Assembly (NCBI GenBank): GCA_050258755.1
Contig: JBLMZI010000003.1
Location: forward strand, 1 to 64,000
Source of the DNA: JBLMZI01 sp050258755
GTDB lineage: Bacteria; Bacillota; Syntrophomonadia; Syntrophomonadales; DTU052
Direction: 5' to 3'
DNA: 64,000 nt
The stretch's first letter is position 1; the number at the start of each line of letters is the position of its first letter. Shown one piece after another: positions 52,362 to 61,673 of this stretch. A program made the translations under genes and the position numbers. The notes under the pieces were generated by a model that was given only the letters and a program-made list of their open reading frames with translations, was not told the DNA's origin and made no database searches.

Positions 52362-53480
52362 GTGGGTGGATTGAGCCGGATTTTCGCTATACTGCTCAAA
52401 GAAGTGATTCAGATGCGGCGCGACCGCATGACCCTGGCCCTGACCTTCATGCTGCCGCTGGTCCAGCTGCTGCTGTTCGGCTATGCGATTCAGACCGAGG
52501 TGCGCCATATCGAAACCGCGGTGTTCGACCAGTCGCTGACCGCAGAGAGCCGCGATCTGCTCAGTTCGTTTTCCGCCTCCAAGTATTACGATATCACGCA
52601 GGCGGCGTCCAGCTTTGACGAGGTCAACCGGTTGATCGACAGCGGCAAGGTCAAGGTGGGCATCATTATCCCGCCGGATTTCGCCGACAGTCTGAAACGC
52701 GGCACGCCGGCCCAGGTGCAGGTGCTGGTCGACGCCAGTGACAACATGGTGGCGAACCAGGCGGTGGCGACCGCGAACGCGATTGGTCTGATCAAATCAC
52801 AGGAAGTCCTGTTCAAAAAGATGAACGTCCGGGGAGCTCCCTACGATATCCGGGTCCGGCCCTGGTATAACCCGGACGGCATTACGGCATATTACATGGT
52901 TCCGGCGATCCTGGGTATTATCGTGACCCTGACCATGATGATCCTGACCGCGGTTGGGATTGTCCGGGAACGGGAGCGCGGGACCCTGGAGCAGTTGATC
53001 GTTACGCCGGTGAAGTCCTGGGAACTGATGATCGGCAAGATCCTTCCGTACATCGTGCTGGGGTATGTCCAGATTACGGTGGCGCTGCTGATCGGTGTCA
53101 TTGTGTTCGATGTGCCGATCCGCGGGAGTCTGCTGGAACTGTACGGACTGACCCTATTTTTCATTACCGCCTCACTGGGACTTGGAATCATGATTTCGAA
53201 CATTGCCAAGAACCAGATGCAGGCCTTTCAGATGGCGTTCTTTGTGATGCTGCCGAGCATTCTGCTTTCGGGATTCATGTTCCCGAGGGCGGCGATGCCG
53301 AAGCTCATCTACTATATCAGCGACGTGATTCCTTTAACCTATTACCTGGACATTATCCGCGGAATCGTACTGAAGGGCATCGGGTTTGAGTACCTGATCG
53401 GCCAGGTGACTGCGCTGGTCGTCTTCACGATCGTGTTTACCGGCATTGCGATCCTGAAATTTACCAAAAAGATCGCGTAA
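52362..53480 (+). CDS. ABC exporter permease, ABC-2 type
   Basis: A 372-residue permease of the YbhR/YhhJ class. One N-terminal helix (MTLALTFMLPLVQLLLFGYAI), a large extracytoplasmic region (about 45-170) and five C-terminal helices, with the ABC-2 motif VRERERGTLEQLIVTPVKSWELMIGKI. The start is uncertain: GTG 52362 is the longest, but TTG 52371 (LSRIFAILLKE) has GGTGGGTGG at a normal distance. Only one permease gene is present, so it would act as a homodimer with two different ATPases, or the partner is elsewhere. Confidence 0.9.
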   Translation: MGGLSRIFAILLKEVIQMRRDRMTLALTFMLPLVQLLLFGYAIQTEVRHIETAVFDQSLTAESRDLLSSFSASKYYDITQAASSFDEVNRLIDSGKVKVGIIIPPDFADSLKRGTPAQVQVLVDASDNMVANQAVATANAIGLIKSQEVLFKKMNVRGAPYDIRVRPWYNPDGITAYYMVPAILGIIVTLTMMILTAVGIVRERERGTLEQLIVTPVKSWELMIGKILPYIVLGYVQITVALLIGVIVFDVPIRGSLLELYGLTLFFITASLGLGIMISNIAKNQMQAFQMAFFVMLPSILLSGFMFPRAAMPKLIYYISDVIPLTYYLDIIRGIVLKGIGFEYLIGQVTALVVFTIVFTGIAILKFTKKIA

Positions 53481-53514
53481 CGCTGCCGGTCATTTTTCTG
53501 GGGGTGGTGAGAAC

Positions 53515-54090
53515 ATGGGGATTCGGGACCGAATTATCGCAGCCTGCCGCGAGCTGGCAAAAACCCACGGTTTTAGCGGCTTTACGGTGGACGAATTGGC
53601 TCAGCGCGCCGGGGTCAGCAAGCGAACCCTGTATAAGTATTTCCGGAGCAAGGACGAGATCGTGGAAGCGACCATCGACCAGTTTACGGCCACCATGGGG
53701 GGGCATTTCGACCGGCTGCTGGCTTCCGACAAGACACCATCCGAAGCGCTGATGGAGATTATTACGATTCTGTTTCAACAGTCGCAGTTTATCACCCAGT
53801 CCAGGGGGCTGTCCGACCTACGGCAGTACTATCCGCATCTTTGGGCGAAAATCGACGCATTCCGCATGAAACGAATCCAAAGTATGGTGAAACTGCTGAT
53901 TGAGAAAAGTGACGATCCGGGGGTGCGAAGCCTGAACCCGCTGGTGATCTCGACGGTGATTGTCGCAAGCATTCAGGCAGTGCTGAACCCGGAATTCATC
54001 TTATCCAATAATCTGGTGTTTGAGGACGTGGTGCGGCAGGTCAGCCAGCTATACTGGCCGGTCATTGCGCCTGCGGCCCAGAAACGGTAG
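53515..54090 (+). CDS. TetR/AcrR-family regulator of the efflux operon
   Basis: A 191-residue repressor. HTH: GFTVDELAQRAGVSKRTLYKYFRSKDEIVEATI. The C-terminal ligand domain is unassigned. It follows the permease by 34 bases on the same strand with GGGGGTGG upstream, and most likely controls its own efflux operon. The inducer could be a substrate of the pump. Confidence 0.9.
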   Translation: MGIRDRIIAACRELAKTHGFSGFTVDELAQRAGVSKRTLYKYFRSKDEIVEATIDQFTATMGGHFDRLLASDKTPSEALMEIITILFQQSQFITQSRGLSDLRQYYPHLWAKIDAFRMKRIQSMVKLLIEKSDDPGVRSLNPLVISTVIVASIQAVLNPEFILSNNLVFEDVVRQVSQLYWPVIAPAAQKR

Positions 54091-54124
54091 GGCGGGTCGT
54101 TTGTTTGAACGAGGAGGGACAGGC

Positions 54125-54280
54125 ATGCGAAGCAAAGGATCAGGGGGCCAACGGTCGTTTCTTCTTTTGGGAACCCTGTTGGTGGGCGCGCTGCCGATAC
54201 CGGACGAGCCAAAACCGGACGTCTTAAAAGCCGGGGCTTCCGAAGAGGCGGGATGCGACCCCGATGATCAAAGAAAATAG
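54125..54280 (+). CDS. Small protein of unknown function (51 residues)
   Basis: A 51-residue frame with a very strong ribosome site (GAGGAGGG, seven bases before ATG 54125), 34 bases after the TetR gene. A basic start (MRSKGSGGQR) is followed by a hydrophobic run (SFLLLGTLLVGALPI) and an acidic tail (EEAGCDPDDQRK). It could be a small exported or anchored peptide. No family is recognised. It seems to be the last gene of the efflux operon, ended by the terminator at 54360. Confidence 0.56.
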   Translation: MRSKGSGGQRSFLLLGTLLVGALPIPDEPKPDVLKAGASEEAGCDPDDQRK

Positions 54281-54359
54281 GCGGGATTAGCGTGAACGGC
54301 CTTCAAAAGCAATGAACCACACCGGCAGCCCGTGTATTTGCCCAAACGAGGGATATTGG

Positions 54360-54388
54360 AAAAAGCCGCCTGACAGGCGGCTTTTTTT
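54360..54388 (+). terminator. Intrinsic terminator of the efflux operon
   Basis: Stem AAAAAGCCGCC / GGCGGCTTTTT with loop TGACA, ending in TTTTTTT. Confidence 0.9.
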
Positions 54389-54484
54389 GTGAAGGAAACC
54401 GCAAGATCATTCTATCTGGACGGCTGCCCGGAGGGATATATTGTTTAAAAGAGCCGGAAAACCGGCCCTAAGGAGGGTAATTGC

Positions 54485-54874
54485 ATGAGAAATGAAACGA
54501 TGCTGGCACAGTTCGAAAACGGAACAGTCGCAGGGATCGCTGCCCGAAAAACAGCCGAACTCCCTTGGAATCCGCACTCGGTTTATCCGGGGGTGTTCCT
54601 GAAACATCTGCTGACCGGTGAGGAAACCGGCGGTGGCTTGAGCTGTCATTTGGTACGGATCGAACCTGGATGCAAGCTTTTGGATCACGAACATCCGGGC
54701 AAGCTGGAGGTGCATCAGGTGCTTGAAGGCCTCGGGGATTGCCGGGTCAACGGCACGCCGATTCCTTATCGCAGCGGAACGGTGGCCATGATGCCGGCCG
54801 ACACGATTCACTGTGTCGAGGCCGGGGCGGCAGGGCTGGTTATTCTGGCGGCTTTCGCGCCAGCGCTGCTTTAG
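54485..54874 (+). CDS. Cupin-domain protein
   Basis: A 129-residue single-domain cupin. Motif 1 is LLDHEHPGKLEVHQVLEG and motif 2 is PYRSGTVAMMPADTIHCVE; histidines and glutamate suitable for one metal are present. Function is unknown; such proteins bind or modify small molecules. AAGGAGGG eight bases upstream supports the start. It is convergent with the AraC regulator, whose stop is seven bases away, and the regulator has a cupin-type sensor too. Confidence 0.85.
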   Translation: MRNETMLAQFENGTVAGIAARKTAELPWNPHSVYPGVFLKHLLTGEETGGGLSCHLVRIEPGCKLLDHEHPGKLEVHQVLEGLGDCRVNGTPIPYRSGTVAMMPADTIHCVEAGAAGLVILAAFAPALL

Positions 54875-54881
54875 AATCCGG

Positions 54882-55700
54882 TCATTCGTCGGTTCGGATC
54901 ACCTGGTAACGGGCAGGGGTGACCCCGACATGTTTTTTAAAACAGCGGGTAAAGTGGCTCTGGTCGGAAAACCCAATCATTTGTGCGGTCTCGCCCGGAG
55001 AATGGCCGGATTCCAACAGAACCTTAGCCCGCTTGATCCTTTCTTGCAAAAGGTATTCATACGGGGACAGGCCAGTCTCCTCCTTGAAAAGCCGGGCAAA
55101 ATGAAACTTGCTCAGACAGGCCTGGCCAGCCAGGTCACCGAGGGTCAGGTTTTCGCAAAGACGGGTATCGAGCCAGGCCAGAAACCGGCTGATCGGAAGC
55201 GTGGCTGGCTCGGTTTCCGCGGGAGCCAGGGCCAGACAGGGCGCAAGGCCGGTGAAAATCATCATGAAAGCGGATTCGGCTTGAAGCCGAGCTTCTTTTA
55301 GAGCCAGGATACTGCCAAAATTCCTGATTTTCAAGCTTAAGGCACTGTCTGTAAGGGTGTTGACGGTAAATCGCGGCACTGCTTCAGAACGGTCTTCACC
55401 GAAAAATCGTGCGAAGAAGTCCTCGCCGATGCTCAATACCGCGTAACTGATCGGTTTCTCGCCGAGCGGGTGCAGGGTATGGACGTCTCCCGGATTGATC
55501 AGATACACATCGCCATTCCTCAGCCGGTATTCCACACTGCCGCAGGTCAAAAGACCCTGGCCGCGAACGAGGGTTCCAATACAGTATTTTCGGTGCAGAT
55601 GGACCGGAAACCGGTTATCGACATTGTTTCCGGCGACGAATTCCACATCCGGGAGCGAGTCGCTGCGGACAAACCGGATCCTGGCGTCTGAATGATTCAC
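54882..55700 (-). CDS. AraC-family regulator with N-terminal cupin sensor
   Basis: A 272-residue protein. N-terminal cupin (AraC_binding; HLHRKYCIGTLVRGQGLLTCG, NPGDVHTLHPLGEKPISY) and two C-terminal HTH motifs (LTLGDLAGQACLSKFHFARLFKEE and SPGETAQMIGFSDQSHFTRCFKKHVGVTPARY). The start is most likely GTG 55700, with GGAGG nine bases upstream; the ATG at 55709 directly abuts that ribosome site. Targets are unknown; the neighbouring cupin gene is a candidate. Confidence 0.9.
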   Translation of the reverse strand: MNHSDARIRFVRSDSLPDVEFVAGNNVDNRFPVHLHRKYCIGTLVRGQGLLTCGSVEYRLRNGDVYLINPGDVHTLHPLGEKPISYAVLSIGEDFFARFFGEDRSEAVPRFTVNTLTDSALSLKIRNFGSILALKEARLQAESAFMMIFTGLAPCLALAPAETEPATLPISRFLAWLDTRLCENLTLGDLAGQACLSKFHFARLFKEETGLSPYEYLLQERIKRAKVLLESGHSPGETAQMIGFSDQSHFTRCFKKHVGVTPARYQVIRTDE

Positions 55701-55963
55701 TTTTTCCATCCTCCGTTGATCACTGATGGCGCACAGGCTCAGTACGGGTTAATTCTCATTCTACTATGATCAGGAAATCGAGGGAATGGGGGGAAAATCA
55801 TTCTGCAAATTTGCCAATCGTGCCAGCGTTCCACACTAGCAGCACACGGGTCAAAGTGGGAGAATAGGTCACGGAACGGACAAAGGAGCTCTTTCTCCCG
55901 CCCTATTTCGGGGCGGAAATCATTTGACCATGCTGCCACATTGTACCCCTTCATTTCTTTCTA

Positions 55964-55990
55964 GGGCCGGGTGTTTACCCGGCCCATTTT
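55964..55990 (+). terminator. GC-rich hairpin near the end of the decarboxylase gene
   Basis: GGGCCGGGT-GTTT-ACCCGGCCC is followed by ATTTTT on the plus strand only. The adjacent gene (56002) runs on the minus strand, where no T-run follows. It may stop plus-strand readthrough, or act as an RNA-stabilising 3' hairpin for the decarboxylase. The 250 bases upstream hold nothing else recognisable. Confidence 0.5.
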
Positions 55991-56001
55991 TCGTTCCTTA
56001 T

Positions 56002-57453
56002 TTATCCGGTCTGGCCAAGAACCCGAATGGTATTGACCTCGGGATCGACCGCGCCTTGCAGTTCACAGCGCTGTTCCTTGAGCAGCTTTATGTAATCAAC
56101 GATCTCTGCGGTAATCCGCTCTCCCATACAGATCACTGGAATGCCCGGGGGATAGGCCATCACCATTTCGCCGGCCACTTCGCCAATGGAGGATTCGAGC
56201 CGCAGGACCTTTTTCGGACTGTAAAACGCATCGCGTGGGGATACGATGACTTCTGGGCAGTGCGGGGCTTCCGGGGGGCGAATCGAAGGAGCCGAGGCGC
56301 GGCTTAAGGCCAGATCCTGAAGCGCTTTCACCAGGGTTTCGGCGGCCTCGTTCGAATCGCCGATACTCATGAGCGCGAGGATGTTGTTCATGTCGGAAAG
56401 TTCAACCTGAATTCGATATTTGTCGCGCAGTACGGCTTCGGTCTGGTAACCGGTCAAGCCAAGCCCGGTGCAGTGAATGCCGAGTTTGGTTTCATCAAAA
56501 CCGAAACAACCCGGGCTTCCGACCAATTCAGGGCCGAAGGCGTACAGCTCGGGAATGGTATTCAGCCGTTCGCGGATTCTTCGTGAGAGCTGCAGGGTTT
56601 GTTCGAGCATTGCCCGGCCGTTGACTCCCAGCTGTTTGCGGGCGACGTCGAGCGAGCAGAGCAGCAGGTACGAAGCGCTGGAGGTGTAATGGAGCCGAAG
56701 CGATTCCGCGACCTTTTCGGGCGGAACCAGGCCGGTCCGGTGAAGCAAAATGGAACTTTGGGTCAGCGAACCGGCGGTCTTATGAATACTCGCGGCGCTC
56801 ATGTCCGCACCAGCCGCCATTGCCGTGATTGGGAAATCGTCGTGGAAGTACATGTGGGCGCCGTGGGCTTCATCCGCTAGTACGGCCATATTGTTGAAGT
56901 GAGCCAGGTTTACGATTGAGACCAGATCAGAGGCTGCGCCGTAATAGGTGGGATTGATCACGAAAACGGCTGAAGCGTGCGGGTGTTTGCGGATCGCCCG
57001 GCTGACGCTTTCCACACTGACGCCCATCGCGATGCCGAGACCGGGATGAATCTCGGGCTGGACATAAACGGGAATGGCGCCGCTTAAGATGATGCCGCCG
57101 ATGGTTGATCGGTGCGCATTGCGCGGAAGAATGATTTCACTGCCCGGCGCGCAGGCGCTCATGATCATCGTCTGAACACCGGATGTCGTTCCGTTGACGA
57201 GGAAATAGGCATCGTCAGCACCGAATGCAGACGCGGCCAACTGCTGGGCTTCGGCAATGACTCCGGACGGGTTACTGGCGTAATCCAGGTCTTTCATCCC
57301 GTTCAGGTCCATCATCAAGGTCTGATCACCGAGACATTCGCGAAGTTCAGCGATTCCCCGGCCGTATTTATGGCCGGGCACATGGAAGGGAATGACACCA
57401 TCGCGGATGTGCTGTTTGACGGCGTCAAAAAGCGGGGTTGCCTGTTGGTTCAT
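56002..57453 (-). CDS. Ornithine/lysine/arginine decarboxylase family protein
   Basis: A 483-residue fold-type I PLP enzyme of the short SpeA/YaaO type. Signatures are IPFHVPGHKYGRG, LNGMKDLDYASNPSG, YFLVNGTTSGVQTMIMSACAPGSEIILPRNAHRS, VFVINPTYYG, ADEAHGAHMYFHDDFP and the PLP lysine in SIHKTAGSLTQSSILL. The final domain holds AYPPGIPVICMGERI. The substrate among lysine, arginine and ornithine cannot be assigned. It ends at 56002; the VanW gene lies upstream on the same strand, 128 bases away. Confidence 0.92.
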   Translation of the reverse strand: MNQQATPLFDAVKQHIRDGVIPFHVPGHKYGRGIAELRECLGDQTLMMDLNGMKDLDYASNPSGVIAEAQQLAASAFGADDAYFLVNGTTSGVQTMIMSACAPGSEIILPRNAHRSTIGGIILSGAIPVYVQPEIHPGLGIAMGVSVESVSRAIRKHPHASAVFVINPTYYGAASDLVSIVNLAHFNNMAVLADEAHGAHMYFHDDFPITAMAAGADMSAASIHKTAGSLTQSSILLHRTGLVPPEKVAESLRLHYTSSASYLLLCSLDVARKQLGVNGRAMLEQTLQLSRRIRERLNTIPELYAFGPELVGSPGCFGFDETKLGIHCTGLGLTGYQTEAVLRDKYRIQVELSDMNNILALMSIGDSNEAAETLVKALQDLALSRASAPSIRPPEAPHCPEVIVSPRDAFYSPKKVLRLESSIGEVAGEMVMAYPPGIPVICMGERITAEIVDYIKLLKEQRCELQGAVDPEVNTIRVLGQTG

Positions 57454-57581
57454 ACTTGTTTACCCCCGGAATTTGTTCAAAATGAAGCATTTCGAGGTAT
57501 AGTATGAAAACACCGAATTGAATTGTTACCAGAAGGACGCTTTTTCTATTGCAAGAGCCACTAAAACTGAGGGCGCTGATG

Positions 57582-58535
57582 CTATTCGGGGCCGGTTGGG
57601 GCGGTCCCCTGTTCGATAACTTCGGGAAAAGGAGCGTACCAGCTGGTCCCCCGCTTCCGGGTGATTTCTTTTCCACCCGGGAAGCGAACGGTGACCGAGG
57701 AGCGCACCACGGCCCCATCCATCCCGGGAAGAATCCGGCGCTGTACATTTTCAGGCAGGGATGGGTTTTCGCGTTTGACCGTTGGGGCGGGCATGGACTT
57801 GAGTACGTCATGGTGCCAGGTGACCTGTGGTGCGGGTTTCTTGCCGTAAAATCCTATATACAGGCGATTTTCAATGCCTTTCGCCCAGATCATGATCGGT
57901 TGCCCGGTGTTGTTCATAAACTTGATGTCCTTGACGCCGTAACAGACGGTCGCATCCTGACCGTAGGGCACATACGGAACCGGCATGCTGTGAAAATGAC
58001 GCTCGATAATCGGCAGATCACTCAACACGGCGACATTGTACAGGGTGGAGGCTAGCTTGCAGACACCGCCCCCTACGGTTTTACTCAGCCGGGCCCCCAG
58101 GTAGACGGGTCCTTCCTGAAAGCCGCGGGCACTGCTGTAAGGGCCAACGGTTTGATTCTGAGAAAAAATTTGTCCGGGCTGGATAACAGTTCCGGCCAGC
58201 ATGTCGGCACCCAGATGGACATTGTTTTCTTCGCCCGGGAGGGGATCCCGCAAAACGGTGCAGAAAGCAGCCATTTGAACCGGTGTCCCGTTGTCAGTGG
58301 CTGCTTTTTGAAAGCGGGGATCGGATGCCCAGGGAGCCTGACTGATCGGACCGGATTTGTCTGGAACCGCGGGGGAGCCAGGGTCTCCGGGCGGGGTCGC
58401 TGACTCGGTGGAGAGGGTTTTTACCCTCGGCATGATCGGCTTGTCCGGGGAAGCCGAATGATTTCCGAGATTCATCAATATGATTACGAGTGTAACCATT
58501 CCTGTCAGGAAGAACTGAACCGGCTTGCTTTTCAT
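57582..58535 (-). CDS. VanW-family protein
   Basis: A 317-residue exported protein. Signal anchor (QFFLTGMVTLVIILMNLGN), proline-rich low-complexity region (about 35-80), then the VanW domain (about 95-260): PGQIFSQNQTVGPYSSARGFQ, GGGVCKLASTLYNVAVLSDLPIIERHFHS and VPYGQDATVCYG. VanW is found next to vancomycin genes but its function is not known; no resistance operon is here. GGAGTG upstream supports the start. Confidence 0.9.
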   Translation of the reverse strand: MKSKPVQFFLTGMVTLVIILMNLGNHSASPDKPIMPRVKTLSTESATPPGDPGSPAVPDKSGPISQAPWASDPRFQKAATDNGTPVQMAAFCTVLRDPLPGEENNVHLGADMLAGTVIQPGQIFSQNQTVGPYSSARGFQEGPVYLGARLSKTVGGGVCKLASTLYNVAVLSDLPIIERHFHSMPVPYVPYGQDATVCYGVKDIKFMNNTGQPIMIWAKGIENRLYIGFYGKKPAPQVTWHHDVLKSMPAPTVKRENPSLPENVQRRILPGMDGAVVRSSVTVRFPGGKEITRKRGTSWYAPFPEVIEQGTAPTGPE

Positions 58536-58701
58536 GATTCACTCCGCGTTATGATTCAATTTGACCGGCAGGCAATCAGCCACTGACCGGTCGCAGAATA
58601 TTTTGCGCAGTTTTTGACGGTTTAGCCATGGAAGCCGGTTGGAAAGCCATTTCGCGGTACAGTTAGACAGTGACCTGACCAAACGGGACGGGAGACGAAG
58701 C

Positions 58702-59115
58702 ATGGCCATCTGGTGGGCTTTATTTGCGATGATTTGTTGGGGACTCGCGCCGCTTTTCGCGAAGCTTGGCCTCTATAACATGACGCCGATGGCCGGGCTG
58801 ATTATGCGGACCCTGTTTGCTGCGGGCATGATTTCGGCCTGGTCCATGGTCAGTGGCAATACAGGCCAGCTTCGGGAAGTATCGCCCTGGACCTGGATTC
58901 CAATTGGCATCGAAGCGATTTTGGCCACTTTGGTCGGGGATTTAGCCTATTACAGCGCGATTAAATATGGGGATGTCGCGGTGGTTACTATGATCATGTC
59001 CACCTCCCCGTTGATTACGCTGGTTGGCGCCTGGCTGGTCTTTGGCGAACCGATCACCATGTACCGTGCGCTTGGTGCCGGATTTATTATTACCGGGATC
59101 ATCCTGATCCGGTAA
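58702..59115 (+). CDS. EamA-family membrane protein (single 5-helix unit)
   Basis: A 137-residue protein with one EamA domain: WWALFAMICWGLAPLFAKLGL, GLIMRTLFAAGMISAWSMVSG, WIPIGIEAILATLVGDLAYYSAI, VAVVTMIMSTSPLITLVGAWLVFGEPI and ALGAGFIITGIILIR. Most EamA transporters contain two such units, so this one may act as a dimer. GGGAG upstream of ATG 58702 is the ribosome site; the frame from 58639 is rejected. Confidence 0.85.
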   Translation: MAIWWALFAMICWGLAPLFAKLGLYNMTPMAGLIMRTLFAAGMISAWSMVSGNTGQLREVSPWTWIPIGIEAILATLVGDLAYYSAIKYGDVAVVTMIMSTSPLITLVGAWLVFGEPITMYRALGAGFIITGIILIR

Positions 59116-59188
59116 CGGCCCCAAAACGAATGGTGCAATTTGGCAAGTCCCGGATGGGTCAAAATAACGGAAAAATCTGATAAAATAT

Positions 59189-59195
59189 CCGATAT
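59189..59195 (+). promoter_or_regulatory. Possible sigma-D -10 element before the MCP gene
   Basis: CCGATAT stands 35 bases before the MCP start and matches the core of the motility sigma -10 (GCCGATAT). No convincing TAAA -35 lies at 14-16 bases, so this is weak. Confidence 0.3.
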
Positions 59196-59230
59196 ATCTT
59201 TGCAGCTTTCAACGCAGAAAGGATTGGCGC

Positions 59231-60952
59231 ATGAACTGGCTAAACAACCTCTCCATCCGCACCAGACTGGTAACCGGGTTCCTGCTCGTGGCAGTCCTGG
59301 CCTTGATCATCGGCTTGATCGGGATTGCCTCACTGGGCACGATGAACCGACTGATGACAGAAATGTATCATGACAGTCTTTTGCCTTCGATTGCGATTGG
59401 ACAAATCAACATGCATACCCAGGCGATTCGCGGCGACGTATGGAATGTGATGGCGGTCACCACCGCAGCGGAGCGGCAGACTGCGGTTGACAATCTCCGA
59501 ACCGATACCAAAACGACCGATGCGCTGCTGAAGGAATACGCCCGAATCGCTTCCAACGAAAAGGAACGCAAAATGGCCCGGCAAACAGCTGCGATATTTC
59601 AGGATTACCGGTCGGAACTGGTGATGTTTGCCAGTGCGGCCGAAACCGGGGACCTCGCGATGGCCTCTTCGATGATCGCGGATATCCGGGATGACCGTAC
59701 GGCCCTGGAAAAACAGGTTACCGCGATGATACGCGAACGGTCTTCAATAGCCAAGCAGGAGGATAATGAAGCGGATTCCATATACGGGAAAGCGCGCGGC
59801 TCCCTGATCCTGATTCTGGTCGGCGTGTTGGCGCTGTCGGTCGCGGTTGGCCTTGGTATATCCCGTTCGATTACCGGCGGGCTGGCCGAGATTTTGAAAA
59901 ACGCGGACCGGATTGCCGGCGGAGACCTGAGTCAGCCCGTCAGCCAGGGATTGCAGCAGCGTGGGGACGAGATCGGCCATCTGGCCGGTACGTTTGATCG
60001 GATGACCGAAACGCTGCGAACCACCGTGCGAAAGATCTCCGAAGCGGCTGGTCATGTTGCCGCTTCAAGCCAGCAGTTGACCGCGGCTGCCCAGCAGATT
60101 TCCGAGAACATGCAGGAAGTATCGGCCGCGGCCGAGGAGATGTCAGCCGGCATTCAGCAGGTATCAGCAACCACCCAGGAACTGAACGCGACTTCAGAGG
60201 AGGCGACCGCTTCCTTGAATCTGTTGGCTTCCCAGGCAGCGGACGGGCACCATCGAACCACCGAAATCGAGCACCGGGCGGTCGAGATTCAAAAGAATGC
60301 CGAGGCGGCGCAAACCAATGCCGCACGGCTCTATGAGGACAAACAGGAGCGAGTGCTGCAGGCGATTCAGGACGCCCGGGTAATCGACGAAATTTCCAAC
60401 CTTGCCGGTGCGATCGGCGGCATCGCCGCACAGACCAACCTGCTGGCCCTGAATGCCGCCATCGAGGCGGCACGGGCCGGAGAACAGGGGCGTGGGTTCG
60501 CAGTGGTTGCCGATGAAGTACGCAAGCTGGCCGAGGACGCTTCCCGAACCGTTAACGGGATTCAGGGGATGACCGGCCAGGTGCAGGAATCGATCGGACG
60601 GTTGGTTGCCAATGCGGACGATATCCTAAAATTCATGCAGAACCAGGTCCTGCGCGATTACCGGGTGATGGGCGAGGTTGCCCGTCAGTATAAAGAGGAT
60701 GCAGTTTTGTTTGCTTCGATGGCCCGCCAAACCAGCGAGATGAGCGAAGCGATTCTTGGTTCGGTCAGTGAGATGACCCGGGCGGTCGAACAGGTAGCGG
60801 TGACCATGAACCAGAGCGCGAAGGGCGCGCAGGAGGTCGCAGGCGGGGCTGATCAGACCACAAAATCGGTTATTGGGGTTACTGATGCCGCCGTCGATCT
60901 TTCCAAGGAATCGGAGCGGCTGGTGCAGACCACCCGGCACTTTACCGTCTAA
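59231..60952 (+). CDS. Methyl-accepting chemotaxis protein
   Basis: A 573-residue receptor. TM1 (about 11-33), extracytoplasmic four-helix-bundle sensor (35-190, with long helices around TTAAERQTAVDNLRTDT and KERKMARQTAAIFQDYRSEL), TM2 (about 193-213), HAMP (ADRIAGGDLSQPVSQG), signalling domain to residue 573 with the tip IGGIAAQTNLLALNAAIEAA and GRGFAVVADEVRKLAEDA. AAAGGA lies before the ATG. It would work with CheV and CheX-family proteins at 38336-42748. No cheR/cheB tether is seen at the C-terminus (HFTV). Confidence 0.94.
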   Translation: MNWLNNLSIRTRLVTGFLLVAVLALIIGLIGIASLGTMNRLMTEMYHDSLLPSIAIGQINMHTQAIRGDVWNVMAVTTAAERQTAVDNLRTDTKTTDALLKEYARIASNEKERKMARQTAAIFQDYRSELVMFASAAETGDLAMASSMIADIRDDRTALEKQVTAMIRERSSIAKQEDNEADSIYGKARGSLILILVGVLALSVAVGLGISRSITGGLAEILKNADRIAGGDLSQPVSQGLQQRGDEIGHLAGTFDRMTETLRTTVRKISEAAGHVAASSQQLTAAAQQISENMQEVSAAAEEMSAGIQQVSATTQELNATSEEATASLNLLASQAADGHHRTTEIEHRAVEIQKNAEAAQTNAARLYEDKQERVLQAIQDARVIDEISNLAGAIGGIAAQTNLLALNAAIEAARAGEQGRGFAVVADEVRKLAEDASRTVNGIQGMTGQVQESIGRLVANADDILKFMQNQVLRDYRVMGEVARQYKEDAVLFASMARQTSEMSEAILGSVSEMTRAVEQVAVTMNQSAKGAQEVAGGADQTTKSVIGVTDAAVDLSKESERLVQTTRHFTV

Positions 60953-60972
60953 TCAACCCGCGAACCGAACAG

Positions 60973-61015
60973 AAGCTGATCGCCCGGTGTCAAACCCGGT
61001 CCGGTCAGCTTTTTT
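60973..61015 (+). terminator. Intrinsic terminator after the MCP gene
   Basis: AAGCTGA pairs with TCAGCTT, enclosing a second CCGG/CCGG pairing, and is followed by TTTT. Confidence 0.7.
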
Positions 61016-61125
61016 CTTGATGCGGATCGGCTCGTAAAATGAGGGCGAATGGCGAACAATTGGGTTGGACAATCCGTCGTTCAGAGCGATAAACTGTCAA
61101 AAAAGCAAAAGGCAATAAATGGAAA

Positions 61126-61530
61126 ATGGACAATGCCCCCATCGTTTACGAAACGTTCGAAAAACCGGGATTTACACTGCTCGAAATCCTGATCTCCCTC
61201 TTTATCATCAGCATTCTGTCGGTAGGATTAATCAGTGGTGCCGTCGCAGCCGCGGAACTGGTCAATCGATTCGGCGTGGAAACCGAGGTTGGCGAGATTC
61301 GAAATGCGATTTTGCTGAAAACCGAAGAAGACAGACATCCGCCTGAAAGCTTGGATAACCGGGGTGGCTTGTTTCGGAACATTGGCGTTCGGCCACGGGC
61401 GAACTGGGTTTTAATTGGACCGAACACTTATCGGGCGGTGGAGCTTCATTCAGGCGCTGCAGTTTATCGTTACAATCCGGCGAACGGCAGCTTTAACGCG
61501 GTCAGTGGGGCGGAATCGGCTAAAAAATAG
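61126..61530 (+). CDS. Prepilin-type protein with N-terminal methylation site
   Basis: A 134-residue type IV pilin-like protein. The cleavage site is KPG|FTLLE at residues about 14-20 with the conserved glutamate at +5, followed by a hydrophobic helix (ILISLFIISILSVGLISGAVAAA). The remaining 95 residues are a small globular domain. No prepilin peptidase, ATPase or platform gene is in the window, so it stands alone here. Only a weak ribosome site (AAAGGC) precedes it, and an overlapping ATG at 61119 is out of frame. Confidence 0.83.
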   Translation: MDNAPIVYETFEKPGFTLLEILISLFIISILSVGLISGAVAAAELVNRFGVETEVGEIRNAILLKTEEDRHPPESLDNRGGLFRNIGVRPRANWVLIGPNTYRAVELHSGAAVYRYNPANGSFNAVSGAESAKK

Positions 61531-61673
61531 GGTATATATCCGCTTTCCCAGGTAAGGCCTACTGCTGGTGGGATGAAAGGTGTACAGTAGAAGCAGAAAG
61601 ATAGTTCCGGAACGGTTCCGGTGCTTGCGTTAGTACTTATAAAGAACCGGCCGGAGGGAAAGTGGGAGGCGTT

